Notes: generated by a model not told the origin, from the letters alone. Counted from the stretch's first letter, positions 17,935 to 26,297 are shown. The stretch: 64,000 bases of DNA from Algoriphagus sp. (GCA_029945945.1 JAQSDM010000005.1:955353-1019352), one strand, 5' to 3'. Translations and numbers: made by a program.

Positions 17935-18591
17935 ATGAATACTGAAGAACTCAAAGCAGCATTACCAAATTTCACAGACCCTAAGCTTCTTCAAGCGATT
18001 CTTGACAAAGGACAAATCATGAATTTGGAGCCTGGGAAGGTCATGATGGAGCCTGGGCAATTCATTAAGATGGTTCCTATCGTACTGGAAGGTTCTATTA
18101 AAATCATGAGAGTGGACGAGGAAGGGAAAGAACTTTTTCTTTATTACCTGGATGCGGGAGAGACCTGTGCGCTGTCACTTACTTGCTGCACTGCCGCTAA
18201 GCCTAGTGAAATCAAAGCTGTCGTTGAAGAAAAAACCACTATCATAGCGATCCCTGTGTCAGTTCATGAGCAGTTTTCGGACGAGTTCAGACAGTGGAAG
18301 GACTTTGTTGCCAATACGTATCAAAACAGGTTTCAGGAAATGCTGGTCGCACTAGATGCAGTGGCATTTAAACGTATGGACGAGCGCCTGATGCGCTACA
18401 TTGTGACTAAAATGAAGCAGTATAAAACAAACGAGCTCCATACAACCCATCAGGAAATCGCCAATGAATTAGGTACTTCGAGGGAAGTTATTTCCAGACT
18501 TTTGAAAGTGCTTGAAAAGAAAAAGTGGATCGAACTTGGGAGAAACGTAATCTATATCCGCGATGATTTCGAAGAATTGATTAGCAAATAA
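17935..18591 (+). CDS. Crp/Fnr-family transcription regulator of the sulfur block
   Basis: 218 residues: a cNMP-type beta-roll effector domain (about 20-115), a dimer helix (about 120-145; FVANTYQNRFQEML) and a C-terminal winged helix-turn-helix with THQEIANELGTSREVISRLLKVLEKK. Three cysteines sit together in the effector domain (GETCALSLTCC: Cys78, Cys84, Cys85), which could sense thiol oxidation, persulfide or a metal; no Fnr-type N-terminal Fe-S cysteine cluster is seen. It sits between sqr and a stress-protein gene, and Crp-type palindromes precede all five transcription units around it, including its own. Regulator family is certain; the signal is inferred. Its stop codon abuts that of the convergent gene with no gap. 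Confidence 0.92.
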   Translation: MNTEELKAALPNFTDPKLLQAILDKGQIMNLEPGKVMMEPGQFIKMVPIVLEGSIKIMRVDEEGKELFLYYLDAGETCALSLTCCTAAKPSEIKAVVEEKTTIIAIPVSVHEQFSDEFRQWKDFVANTYQNRFQEMLVALDAVAFKRMDERLMRYIVTKMKQYKTNELHTTHQEIANELGTSREVISRLLKVLEKKKWIELGRNVIYIRDDFEELISK

Positions 18592-19395
18592 TCAATTCAT
18601 TATCAACAGTGGTACATGTGTATGGTAGGCCATTTTGATTGATTGGCTTTTGCTTAAGATTTGATCCCATAGGTTTTTGTGTTGGTGACACATGACCAGA
18701 ATTCCATTTTCATGCTCTTCCAGAAATTGGTCCAATCCTTCGGTTGCGCTTGGAGCATAATATGTGTGGATTTTTACAGGAAGTTTTGGGTATTTTTTGA
18801 CGATGTAGGATTCCAGGCCCAGGACAGAAAGGTTTTCCTTGAATCCGGATCCGGACTGTACGTGTAAAAACTCCAGACCAAGTCCCCATTTCTCACTCAT
18901 CATGACTGTCCAGTCGATGAATTCTTCCTCATGATTGGCAAATTCCAAAGCCAGAGTCACTTTTTTTAGCTTCGCTACATTTGCTTCTGCAGGTACAACG
19001 AGAACAGGAATTTTCGCTTCTTTGATTGTATTGACGGTGGTGCTTCCAACAAGGGTTTTTCTGATTCCGCTCGCCCCTTGGGTACCCATGACAATAAGAG
19101 TTGCTTTCAACTCCTCCGCTATTCTTGCAATTGTGATGGAGGCGGTGCCTTCTTTGATCACATAATCAAATTTTATTCCGGTAGCTTGATTGTCCTCGAT
19201 TGTCTTTTTCATCATTGTCTCAGCATCTCGGTGCATTGTATCTAATACGATTGCGGCCTGAGAAGCAAAGTCATATATTAACTCAATGACGTGTACCAAG
19301 GTGATAGAGGCATGCTTTTTATCAGCGAGAAAAATCGCAAATTCTAAGGCTTTTTTAGAGTTTTCGGAAAAATCTAATGGGAGTATGATTTTCAT
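18592..19395 (-). CDS. universal stress protein, tandem Usp domains
   Basis: 267 residues. The first domain (1-143) is canonical, with LPLDFSENSKKALEFA at the start and the nucleotide-loop pattern LIVMGTQGASGIRKTLVGSTT near its end. The second (about 146-267) is shorter and has lost that loop, so probably only one site binds nucleotide. It ends exactly where the convergent regulator gene ends. The site GTGA-TATTTA-TCAT lies 50 bp upstream of its start, tying it to the sulfur regulon. Confidence 0.9.
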   Translation of the reverse strand: MKIILPLDFSENSKKALEFAIFLADKKHASITLVHVIELIYDFASQAAIVLDTMHRDAETMMKKTIEDNQATGIKFDYVIKEGTASITIARIAEELKATLIVMGTQGASGIRKTLVGSTTVNTIKEAKIPVLVVPAEANVAKLKKVTLALEFANHEEEFIDWTVMMSEKWGLGLEFLHVQSGSGFKENLSVLGLESYIVKKYPKLPVKIHTYYAPSATEGLDQFLEEHENGILVMCHQHKNLWDQILSKSQSIKMAYHTHVPLLIMN

Positions 19396-19414
19396 AACAA
19401 TTGGATTTATGACT

Positions 19415-19458
19415 CTAATTTATGGCTTTGAACTGTTTAAATTCATGATAAATATCAC
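19415..19458 (-). promoter_or_regulatory. promoter of the universal stress gene: Crp-type site plus -7-like box
   Basis: Read on the minus strand: GTGA-TATTTA-TCAT (19458-19445) and TAAATTAG (19422-19415, one mismatch to TAnnTTTG), with the same 29.5-bp offset as its neighbours. Confidence 0.6.
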
Positions 19459-19529
19459 CGACTTAAATTTTTGTTTTGGGAAAACTTAGAAGTCAAGAGA
19501 TCTTGAATTACGCGATTAGAATGTGCCAT

Positions 19530-19573
19530 GTAACATTTGTCACCACTTTGGCTTTTGGATGAATCTACTTTTG
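19530..19573 (+). promoter_or_regulatory. promoter of the TauE-hydroxylase operon: Crp-type site plus perfect -7 box
   Basis: GTAA-CATTTG-TCAC (19530-19543) is a weaker site, and TACTTTTG (19566-19573) is a perfect -7 box 29.5 bp from its centre. The ATG follows at 19601. Confidence 0.6.
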
Positions 19574-19600
19574 TGCAGTCAAATCAGAAAAAAATAATTT

Positions 19601-20407
19601 ATGGATATTATAGTTATAATCGGTTTTGCAGCAGCTATCATTATTGGTATCAGCCTCGGATTGATTGGTGGGGGAGGTTCAATTCTTACAGTTCCAGTAC
19701 TGGTGTATATTCTGAACGTGGATCCTGTTTTGGCCACTGCCTATTCCTTGTTTGTTGTGGGAAGCACTTCGTTGGTTGGGTCCTTCACTTATATGCAGAA
19801 GAAACTCGTTCATTACAAGACAGCATTGGTATTTGCAATACCTTCCTTTATCGCGGTTTTCCTTACCAGGAAATTTCTAGTGCCCGCCCTACCTGATCCG
19901 CTTTTCACTGTAACAGGACTTGAAATCAGTAAGAATGTCGGAATCATGGTGTTCTTCGCCCTTATCATGCTTGCAGCTTCGATTTCCATGATCACAGGTA
20001 AAAAATGTAAGGATTGTGACGAAAACGAACCTGTCCGATTCAACTTCCCTATGATTGCTTTGGAAGGTTCTGTAGTGGGTGTCATTACCGGAATTGTGGG
20101 TGCAGGTGGTGGATTTCTTATTATTCCGGCACTGGTGATTTTGGCAAGACTACCGATGAAAATGGCCGTTGGAACTTCCCTTTTGATCATTGCTGCAAAA
20201 TCCCTGATCGGGTTTCTGGGCGATGTCTCTACTCAGACGATCGATTGGAAGATGCTCTTGATTTTCACCGGACTATCGATCATTGGTATTTTCATAGGAA
20301 GTGCGCTTTCGAAAAAAATCAATGAAAAAATCCTTAAAACAGGATTTGGATGGTTTGTGCTTGCGATGGGTATCTACATCATCACTAAAGAATTGACGTC
20401 AATTTAA
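19601..20407 (+). CDS. TauE/SafE-family sulfur-compound permease
   Basis: 268 residues, about 8 membrane helices in two homologous halves. The first half starts GISLGLIGGGGSILTVP and the second GVITGIVGAGGGFLIIP; these glycine-rich repeats define the TauE/SafE (DUF81) family, which exports sulfite, sulfoacetate or related anions or imports thiosulfate-like compounds. The loop between the halves carries KKCKDCDENE, a CxxC pair. It is first in a three-gene unit with a hydroxylase-like protein 11 bp downstream. The sulfur context supports sulfite or thiosulfate as substrate, but that is not shown by sequence. Confidence 0.9.
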   Translation: MDIIVIIGFAAAIIIGISLGLIGGGGSILTVPVLVYILNVDPVLATAYSLFVVGSTSLVGSFTYMQKKLVHYKTALVFAIPSFIAVFLTRKFLVPALPDPLFTVTGLEISKNVGIMVFFALIMLAASISMITGKKCKDCDENEPVRFNFPMIALEGSVVGVITGIVGAGGGFLIIPALVILARLPMKMAVGTSLLIIAAKSLIGFLGDVSTQTIDWKMLLIFTGLSIIGIFIGSALSKKINEKILKTGFGWFVLAMGIYIITKELTSI

Positions 20408-20418
20408 GACTGCTTTCT

Positions 20419-21294
20419 GTGGAAAAATATTTCAAAATATTCCTGGATGGATACTATGGTTATTGGAACTATCTAACCTCCGAAATCATCTATCCATCCT
20501 GGCATAACTACTTCTGGTGGCTTTTGGGCTTGTCTTTGGTAGTTTGGATGCTGGAAGTGGTTTTCCCCTGGAGAAAAAACCAGCCTTTGATCCGAAAGGA
20601 TTTTTGGCTGGATGCTTTTTACATGTTTTTTAACTTTTTTCTCTTTTCCCTGATCGTTTACAATTCCGTTTCCAATGTCGCGGTGGAAGCTTTCAACGAG
20701 TTTCTCGGAGTTTTTGGAGTTCAAAATCTGGTAGCAATTCAGGTCAATTCCTGGCCTGTTTGGGCGCAGTTTCTTTTGATGTTGGTGGTGGCAGATTTCA
20801 TCCAATGGAATGTCCATCGATTGCTACACTATGTGCCTTGGCTTTGGGAGTTTCACAAAGTCCATCATTCTGTTGAGCAAATGGGTTTTGCGGCTCACCT
20901 GAGATACCATTGGATGGAGACAATCGTCTACAAATCAATTCAGTATATTCCTCTGGCAATGATTGGTTTTGGACTGGATGATTTCTTTGTCCTCCACATT
21001 TTCACGATCGCAATAGGCCATTTGAATCATGCGAATGTCAATATCACCTATGGTCCTCTGAAGTATCTCCTGAATAACCCGATCATGCATATCTGGCACC
21101 ATGCTAAAAATCTGCCTGCGGGAAGTCACGGTGTCAATTATGGAATTACCCTGAGCATTTGGGATTATATGTTTGGCACTGCTTATATCCCAAATTCCGG
21201 CAAAGACGAACCGCTGGGATTTGATCATATCGAAGAATTTCCAAAGACCTTCTGGTCACAAATTACCTATCCATGGACAAGAAAGAACCCGTAA
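20419..21294 (+). CDS. fatty acid hydroxylase / sterol desaturase family membrane protein
   Basis: 291 residues from a GTG start 11 bp after the tauE-like gene. Membrane helices alternate with the histidine clusters of the di-iron hydroxylase superfamily: HRLLHY (HxxxH), HKVHHS (HxxHH), HLNH and IWHHAK. The superfamily inserts oxygen into lipid chains or sterols at the membrane, using two irons held by the histidines. All clusters are intact, so it is probably an active enzyme. Its substrate is unknown. Its position in an operon controlled by the sulfide-block regulator is unusual for the family. Confidence 0.85.
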   Translation: MEKYFKIFLDGYYGYWNYLTSEIIYPSWHNYFWWLLGLSLVVWMLEVVFPWRKNQPLIRKDFWLDAFYMFFNFFLFSLIVYNSVSNVAVEAFNEFLGVFGVQNLVAIQVNSWPVWAQFLLMLVVADFIQWNVHRLLHYVPWLWEFHKVHHSVEQMGFAAHLRYHWMETIVYKSIQYIPLAMIGFGLDDFFVLHIFTIAIGHLNHANVNITYGPLKYLLNNPIMHIWHHAKNLPAGSHGVNYGITLSIWDYMFGTAYIPNSGKDEPLGFDHIEEFPKTFWSQITYPWTRKNP

Positions 21295-21533
21295 AATTCA
21301 ACAATCCATTAAATCAATGGACACCAATTATACTCATGTGTCTGACACTGGGATTGGCGCCATTTTTCCCCGAGCCTCATGTTTGGGGTAAAGTTAAATG
21401 GGTCGCAGGCGGAGCAGTTGGGATGCAATTGATGGATTGGTTAGACTTTCTTTTCCACGGATTTCCATGGATTTTGCTAATGAGATTGATCATTATTAAT
21501 GCGAAAGCAAAATTCAAAACCCAGGCTGTTTAA
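21273..21533 (+). CDS. small membrane protein, 86 aa, unknown function
   Basis: Starts 22 bp inside the end of the hydroxylase-like gene in another frame, so it is probably translationally coupled. Two hydrophobic helices (IILMCLTLGLAPFF and a tryptophan-rich C-terminal LMDWLDFLFHGFPWILLMRL) surround a WGKVKWVAGGAVGMQ link. I do not recognise a family. It ends 8 bp before the next Crp-type site. Its preserved frame and operon position favour a real gene, perhaps a partner of the hydroxylase-like enzyme. Confidence 0.6.
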   Translation: MDKKEPVKFNNPLNQWTPIILMCLTLGLAPFFPEPHVWGKVKWVAGGAVGMQLMDWLDFLFHGFPWILLMRLIIINAKAKFKTQAV

Positions 21534-21540
21534 CACTGCT

Positions 21541-21584
21541 GTGACTTTTATTACTGTTTGGAGGGTTTGATGCCCGTAATTTTG
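21541..21584 (+). promoter_or_regulatory. rhodanese promoter: Crp-type site plus perfect -7 box
   Basis: GTGA-CTTTTA-TTAC (21541-21554), one mismatch to the palindrome, with TAATTTTG (21577-21584), a perfect -7 box, 29.5 bp from its centre. The ATG is at 21610. Confidence 0.7.
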
Positions 21585-21609
21585 CATCGAAATAAAAACC
21601 TAACAAACC

Positions 21610-21945
21610 ATGTTTGACTTCTTCAAAACAACACCAAAAAATTACGAGGATATTCCATCAGGCACTTTCCATGAGCTGATGCTTAAGCCAAACACCGTCA
21701 TCTTGGATGTTCGGACTGCAGGAGAATTTGCAGGCGGAAAAATCAGAGGAGCACGAAATATTGATATCATGTCAAGAGATTTCGTGAACCAGGTGAAAAA
21801 TCTCCCTAAAGACAAAACCTATCTGATTTACTGCAGAAGCGGAAACAGAAGCGGACAGGCATGTGAGATCATGGCTGATTTAGGATTCGAAAACCTAAAG
21901 AATATGGCTGGTGGTATCATGAGATGGCCTTTTGAAACAGTCTGA
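21610..21945 (+). CDS. single-domain rhodanese (sulfurtransferase)
   Basis: 111 residues, one rhodanese domain. It has the ILDVRTAGEFAGGKIRGARN front half and the active-site loop YCRSGNRSG with catalytic Cys75. It moves sulfane sulfur from thiosulfate or persulfide donors to thiol or cyanide acceptors in the cytoplasm; no signal peptide is present. Located with SQR and TauE, it probably takes persulfide sulfur produced by sulfide oxidation. It is a single gene with its own regulated promoter and a terminator at 21974. Confidence 0.92.
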   Translation: MFDFFKTTPKNYEDIPSGTFHELMLKPNTVILDVRTAGEFAGGKIRGARNIDIMSRDFVNQVKNLPKDKTYLIYCRSGNRSGQACEIMADLGFENLKNMAGGIMRWPFETV

Positions 21946-21973
21946 AAAAACCAGAATTTAAAATTAATAGAAA

Positions 21974-22002
21974 AGCGAGCTTCAACGGCTCGCTTTTTTT
22001 TG
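21974..22002 (+). terminator. intrinsic terminator after the rhodanese gene
   Basis: AGCGAGC (21974-21980), 7-nt loop, GCTCGCT (21988-21994), then a T run. Confidence 0.9.
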
Positions 22003-22064
22003 TTTTCCTAAATCCAGTCAAAAGAGATACTTCGTAAGTGGAGAACTAACCAAAAACTCTACCG

Positions 22065-23585
22065 ATGAAAACATCAAAATTACTATCCACGCTGCTGGGA
22101 GTGTCGCTCCTGACGACAGCAATGATCTCATGTAAAGACAAAGAAGGAATGGCTCCGGTCATTCAATTGCCGGAAATGGCGCCTGAAATTAGTTTCACTG
22201 CCCTTACCGAAGATGGAGAAATCCAGACTTACGACGCAAGAGAGCTCAACAGCAGTAATACCTCAATGGTAATCAAAGGTTTGGCTTCAGGAGAAAGCAT
22301 CATTTCTATTGATTACCGACCTGCTACAGGTCAGTTATACGGACTGAGTTCGATGAGCAGATTGTACATCATTAATGAAAATTCAGGAATGGCGACTCAA
22401 TTGGGAGCAGGCCCTTTCAGTCCGGCTATTTCAGGGGAAAATGCATCCATTGACTTCAATCCAACAGTAGACAGAATTCGATTAGTAACTGAGTCTGGTC
22501 AAAACCTGAGACTGCATCCCGAATTGGGAACAGTGGTAGCGACTGACGGAAATATTAACGGAGGAATGAATCCAAGAATTGGCGCGGTGGCTTACACCAA
22601 TAGTTTTTCAGGTGCGACAAGCACGATATTGTTCGATATAGATTTTGAGCAAGACAAACTGTATCAGCAAGTGCCTCCGAATGAAGGAGGGTTACAGGAA
22701 GTAGGTGATTTAAGAGTTGATTTCGAAGGATTGGGGGATATGGATATTACAGAAGACAACAAGTTTGCTCTTGCTGTGAATCGTAATATTGAAGAATCAA
22801 GACTTTATGCAATTAACTTAATGTCTGGCAAAGCAATCTGGATTGGTACATTCAACGATCCTGTTGTAAGCCTTGCAGTGAAAACAAGTCCTATTGCTTT
22901 TGCATCTGATTCTACAAATAAATTATATCGTTTTAACCCGAATGATCCGGAGCCAACTTCCGTGAGTTTAACAGGATTGATGTCAGGTGAAATGATCGTT
23001 GGATTAGATTTCAGACCTGCAAATGGTCAGTTAGTTGCAGTTTCCAGCATGAGCAAATTATACAGTGTCAACACAGCAAGCGGAGCTTTGGCACCGATTG
23101 GTACAGGATTCAGTCCGATGATTATGGGAGATTTTATCGGGTTTGATTTTAATCCGACAGTGGATCGAATCAGACTGGTGACTAATCAGGGTCAAAATCT
23201 GAGACTTCATCCGGATCTTGGAACGGCAGTCTTTGTTGACGGAACTTTAAAGCCAGGAACGCCAATGGTGAATTCGGCTGCGTATTTGAATAATTTCGCT
23301 GGTGCAACGACAACGACACTTTTTGTGCTGGATTCCGGAAATGGAATGCTATACACTCAAACGCCGCCAAATGAAGGATTGCTTGTACCAGTCGGTTCGT
23401 TGGGAGTGAGTTTTATGGAAGACAACGGATTCGATATCGGAGGTACTTCCAATAAGGCTTTCGCAGTATTAACCACAACTTCCGGATCCGGTGTTTACAG
23501 TATCAATTTGATGACCGGGGCAGCTACGAAAGTTTCTGACCTCAATTTCAAGCCTACTGCAATGGCATTGGGCTTAGGTTTCTAA
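22065..23585 (+). CDS. DUF4394 lipoprotein with two internal repeats
   Basis: 506 residues. The N-terminus KTSKLLSTLLGVSLLTTAMISC is a lipoprotein signal with the acylated Cys at about residue 23. Two copies of the DUF4394 domain follow (about 42-265 and 275-506), each containing the same blocks: NPTVDRIRLVT, GQNLRLHPELGT or GQNLRLHPDLGT, and the TPPNEG / VPPNEG motif before a VG(D/S)L strand. The fold is expected to be a beta-propeller-like surface domain; the function of the family is unknown. Single gene, terminator at 23593. Confidence 0.88.
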   Translation: MKTSKLLSTLLGVSLLTTAMISCKDKEGMAPVIQLPEMAPEISFTALTEDGEIQTYDARELNSSNTSMVIKGLASGESIISIDYRPATGQLYGLSSMSRLYIINENSGMATQLGAGPFSPAISGENASIDFNPTVDRIRLVTESGQNLRLHPELGTVVATDGNINGGMNPRIGAVAYTNSFSGATSTILFDIDFEQDKLYQQVPPNEGGLQEVGDLRVDFEGLGDMDITEDNKFALAVNRNIEESRLYAINLMSGKAIWIGTFNDPVVSLAVKTSPIAFASDSTNKLYRFNPNDPEPTSVSLTGLMSGEMIVGLDFRPANGQLVAVSSMSKLYSVNTASGALAPIGTGFSPMIMGDFIGFDFNPTVDRIRLVTNQGQNLRLHPDLGTAVFVDGTLKPGTPMVNSAAYLNNFAGATTTTLFVLDSGNGMLYTQTPPNEGLLVPVGSLGVSFMEDNGFDIGGTSNKAFAVLTTTSGSGVYSINLMTGAATKVSDLNFKPTAMALGLGF

Positions 23586-23592
23586 ACAATTT

Positions 23593-23634
23593 ATAAAAGG
23601 AAGGCCGGGGTTCAGGCACCTGCCTTCCTTTTAT
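23593..23634. terminator. bidirectional terminator between the DUF4394 and DUF2805 genes
   Basis: A 13-bp inverted repeat (23593-23605 and 23622-23634) with ATAAAAGGAAGGC-type arms that serve both convergent genes and overlap the end of the minus-strand gene. Confidence 0.85.
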
Positions 23635-23924
23635 CTTTTTGAGATCTTGTTCAGTGCAATTCCCCTTTGCATTCTTGACCTGAATCGGTCAACATCTTCG
23701 ACGACTTTTTGAGCGTGTTTGGTTTTTCTGCCCTGCACTCGTGCTCGCCACATTTTGAAGGAACTCAGCTTCATATTCCTTCGCATGAGTTTGATTACTT
23801 CTGCTTCCGGGATTCCAAACTGTGCATGGATCGCATCAAATGGTGTCCGGTCTTCCCAGGCCATCTCGATGATTCGATTGATTTCTTCTTCAGTGAGTTG
23901 ATCAAAATTCTCCATGTTCTTCAA
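23631..23924 (-). CDS. DUF2805 (TIGR03643) family protein
   Basis: 97 residues (or 94 from a second Met). Wholly soluble, charged and helical: [21 protein letters not shown], then a helix-turn-helix-like [16 protein letters not shown] and a basic [17 protein letters not shown]. This matches the TIGR03643/DUF2805 family, which has no known function; the basic HTH-like core could bind nucleic acid. It is divergent from the photolyase-like gene 30 bp away, with another small conserved gene beyond. Confidence 0.85.
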   Translation of the reverse strand: MKNMENFDQLTEEEINRIIEMAWEDRTPFDAIHAQFGIPEAEVIKLMRRNMKLSSFKMWRARVQGRKTKHAQKVVEDVDRFRSRMQRGIALNKISKR

Positions 23925-23954
23925 ACTTTGCCAGAGAGGGAAGGTTTAGCCTTT

Positions 23955-25424
23955 GTGCAAAAAATTTCAATTGTCTGGCTCAAAAGAGATCTGCGTCTGC
24001 AGGACCATGCTCCGCTGGCAGCAGCTCTTGATTCCGGACTTCCTGTGTTGATCTTGTATTTTTTTGAGCCTTCGCTCATTGAGGCTCCTCAGAGCAGTGA
24101 GCGACATTGGAGATTTGTCCTGGAGAGCTTAATGGATATGCAGCGTAGACTAGATCCTGTAAAAGCCAAGATCGCTATTTTCCATGCAGAGGCTGAACAG
24201 GTTTTTGAAAGGATCACCAAAGAATATGAGATCGTTACAGTATTCTCCCATTTGGAAACGGGGATTGAAGTCACTTTCCGAAGGGACCTAAAAATGAAAA
24301 AATACTTCTCCGAAAGAGGGATTCTGTGGGTGGAATTTGCTCAGCAAGGAGTACAACGCGGACGCAAAAACAGGAAGGGCTGGACAAAATATTGGGAGGA
24401 CCATGTAGCAAGTCCTTTGATCCCAATTGATTTGAATCGAACGAAATTCGTAACTCTTTCGAAGGAACTTGAAGAAAGCATCCCTCAAAACCCAATTCCA
24501 GAGTCCTGGCAACAATCCGATCCCCTCATGCAAAAAGGCGGGGAAACGATTGGAATGAAATATTTGCAAAATTTCCTTTCAGATCGGGTTAAAAACTATA
24601 GCAGGCATATCAGCAAGCCAGAGCTCAGCAGAAGAGGATGCAGCAGGATTTCTCCTTATTTGGCTTGGGGCTGTTTGTCTGTAAGGCAGGTTTACCACTT
24701 AGCTGAGCAACGAAAAACTGCAGGCTTCTTCGTAAGGGATATTGCCAATTTTCAATCCAGGCTTCGCTGGCATTGCCATTTTATCCAGAAGTTTGAGATG
24801 GAAAGCAGGATGGAATTTGATCCTGTGAACAAAGGCTTTCTGAAATTCAGAAAGAAGCCTGATCCTGAAAAAATCAATCTCTGGAAGGAGGGGAATACAG
24901 GAGTTCCGATTGTGGATGCTTGCATGCGCTGTCTGGGGGCAACGGGTTACCTCAATTTCCGAATGAGAGCGATGGTTGTTTCTTTTTTGACTCACCATCT
25001 TGGAGAAGACTGGAAATCTGGTTCCAATCATCTCGCGGGAGTTTTTCTGGACTTTGAGCCTGGAATCCATTACCCTCAGTTGCAGATGCAAGCTGGAGTG
25101 ACTGGGATAAATACCGTCAGGATTTACAATCCTGTGAAGCAATCCACAGATCATGATCCTGATGGAATTTTCATCCGAAAATGGGTTCCCGAACTTGCAA
25201 ATTTGTCCTCTGCTCTGATTCATCAACCCTGGAATCTGATGCCTTTAGAGCAAGCTGAATTAGGGTTTGAGTTGGGCAGAGATTACCCTTTTCCAATGGT
25301 GGAAGTGGAAAAATCCGGAGCCCTCGCACGAGATAAAATCTGGGCGGCACAGAAAGACCCGGATGTAATGAAAGAGGCTGAAAGGATTTTAAAAAGACAT
25401 ACAATTTCCCAGCGATGGGCTTGA
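23955..25424 (+). CDS. cryptochrome/photolyase-family flavoprotein, unusual subclass
   Basis: 489 residues from a GTG at 23955, where the family N-terminus begins ([20 protein letters not shown]). The open frame further left only mirrors the divergent DUF2805 gene. A Rossmann antenna domain (about 1-130) is followed by the helical FAD domain (about 210-470), with [33 protein letters not shown], an [16 protein letters not shown] block and IRKWVPEL. Where classical photolyases have H-N-R near the flavin, this protein reads LNFRMR, so the conserved Asn is replaced by Phe. This could alter repair chemistry or mark a cryptochrome-like role. It is followed 2 bp later by a DUF2256 gene. Confidence 0.85.
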   Translation: MQKISIVWLKRDLRLQDHAPLAAALDSGLPVLILYFFEPSLIEAPQSSERHWRFVLESLMDMQRRLDPVKAKIAIFHAEAEQVFERITKEYEIVTVFSHLETGIEVTFRRDLKMKKYFSERGILWVEFAQQGVQRGRKNRKGWTKYWEDHVASPLIPIDLNRTKFVTLSKELEESIPQNPIPESWQQSDPLMQKGGETIGMKYLQNFLSDRVKNYSRHISKPELSRRGCSRISPYLAWGCLSVRQVYHLAEQRKTAGFFVRDIANFQSRLRWHCHFIQKFEMESRMEFDPVNKGFLKFRKKPDPEKINLWKEGNTGVPIVDACMRCLGATGYLNFRMRAMVVSFLTHHLGEDWKSGSNHLAGVFLDFEPGIHYPQLQMQAGVTGINTVRIYNPVKQSTDHDPDGIFIRKWVPELANLSSALIHQPWNLMPLEQAELGFELGRDYPFPMVEVEKSGALARDKIWAAQKDPDVMKEAERILKRHTISQRWA

Positions 25425-25426
25425 AA

Positions 25427-25573
25427 ATGAAAAAGGAACATTTGCCAGAAAAGATTTGCGTTGTCTGCAACCGGCCGTTTTCCTGGAGAAAAAAATGGGA
25501 AAAGAACTGGAATGAAGTGAAGTATTGCTCCAAAAGATGCGCTGCAGACTCAAAAAAGGGGAAGAAAACTTAG
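25427..25573 (+). CDS. DUF2256 zinc-ribbon-like protein, 48 aa
   Basis: A 48-residue protein starting 2 bp after the photolyase-like stop codon. Two cysteine pairs, KICVVCNRPF (CxxC) and KYCSKRCAAD (CxxxC), enclose a basic, tryptophan-rich middle (FSWRKKWEKNW); this is the DUF2256 pattern and probably binds zinc. Its last 4 bases overlap the stop of the convergent membrane-protein gene. Function unknown; its co-transcription with a photolyase-like protein is a strong hint of shared work. Confidence 0.85.
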   Translation: MKKEHLPEKICVVCNRPFSWRKKWEKNWNEVKYCSKRCAADSKKGKKT

Positions 25574-26241
25574 CCTTTGTACACCATCACATAAAAGCTC
25601 AGCCAAATAGCCAATGGGAAAAAATAGCTGAGCAAAACAACAAGGCTTGATTCTCCCAAACTTCGACGACTGATCATGTGAAATCCGTACATCCAGAGAA
25701 TTCCGTAGAGGATTTCAAAAACATTGATGGTACCCAAAGCATAATGGTATTGCTGGGAGACATTTTCGGAGCCTAGCAAAGACAGCATTGAAAAAGCCCG
25801 GAACTCATCTATTTCCTTGTAAGTAACTCCTGAACCTGGATTCAGATAAACTATCAATCGGATCAATTCAGGGAAAATAAAAATAACCTCAGCAACTAAT
25901 GCAAACCTCCAAAGCTCCTTGTAAGGGACTTTGTATCCGATCATGAAAGCACCCAACCAAAACAAAAAAGAGATGACTGTGAATTTCCAAAGCAAGGCAA
26001 AAGGCGTCCATAAATAATTGAGCGCATTGAAAATATGGTAAATCATAAAACTTCCGGTGGCTTCCAGATTTTCATAATCAGGAATGGCCTCAAGAATCAG
26101 AATATTGGTCAAGTATCTGATTGCCAGAAAAATCACAACTAAAATCAAAAAATAAAGCCTCTTGTCGAAATCAATCAGCTCTTTCAAACGTTCTGCTTCT
26201 TGGGAAAGGGTTTTAGCCATTTTATAATGAATCTCATCCAA
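25570..26241 (-). CDS. integral membrane protein of unknown function, 223 aa
   Basis: About five membrane helices (LYFLILVVIFLAIRYL, FTVISFLFWLGAFMIGY, FALVAEVIFIFPELIRLIV, INVFEILYGILWMYGF, LVVLLSYFFPLAIWLSFYV), with an N-terminal soluble helix. An alternative start at residue 8 (26220) is possible. I do not recognise a family with confidence. It overlaps the DUF2256 gene by 4 bp at its 3' end and diverges from the TPR gene. Confidence 0.75.
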   Translation of the reverse strand: MDEIHYKMAKTLSQEAERLKELIDFDKRLYFLILVVIFLAIRYLTNILILEAIPDYENLEATGSFMIYHIFNALNYLWTPFALLWKFTVISFLFWLGAFMIGYKVPYKELWRFALVAEVIFIFPELIRLIVYLNPGSGVTYKEIDEFRAFSMLSLLGSENVSQQYHYALGTINVFEILYGILWMYGFHMISRRSLGESSLVVLLSYFFPLAIWLSFYVMVYKG

Positions 26242-26268
26242 ATCTAAAAGATTGTATTGAAATCCCCC

Positions 26269-26276
26269 TAATTTTG
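26269..26276 (+). promoter_or_regulatory. -7 box of the TPR gene
   Basis: TAATTTTG, a perfect TAnnTTTG, 22 bp before the ATG at 26298. Confidence 0.5.
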
Positions 26277-26297
26277 CAGCCTAAAGAGTTAAAAGTT

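Noticed and set aside
23709..23954. Upstream extension of the photolyase frame
   Set aside because: It mirrors the divergent DUF2805 gene; family homology begins at the GTG at 23955.
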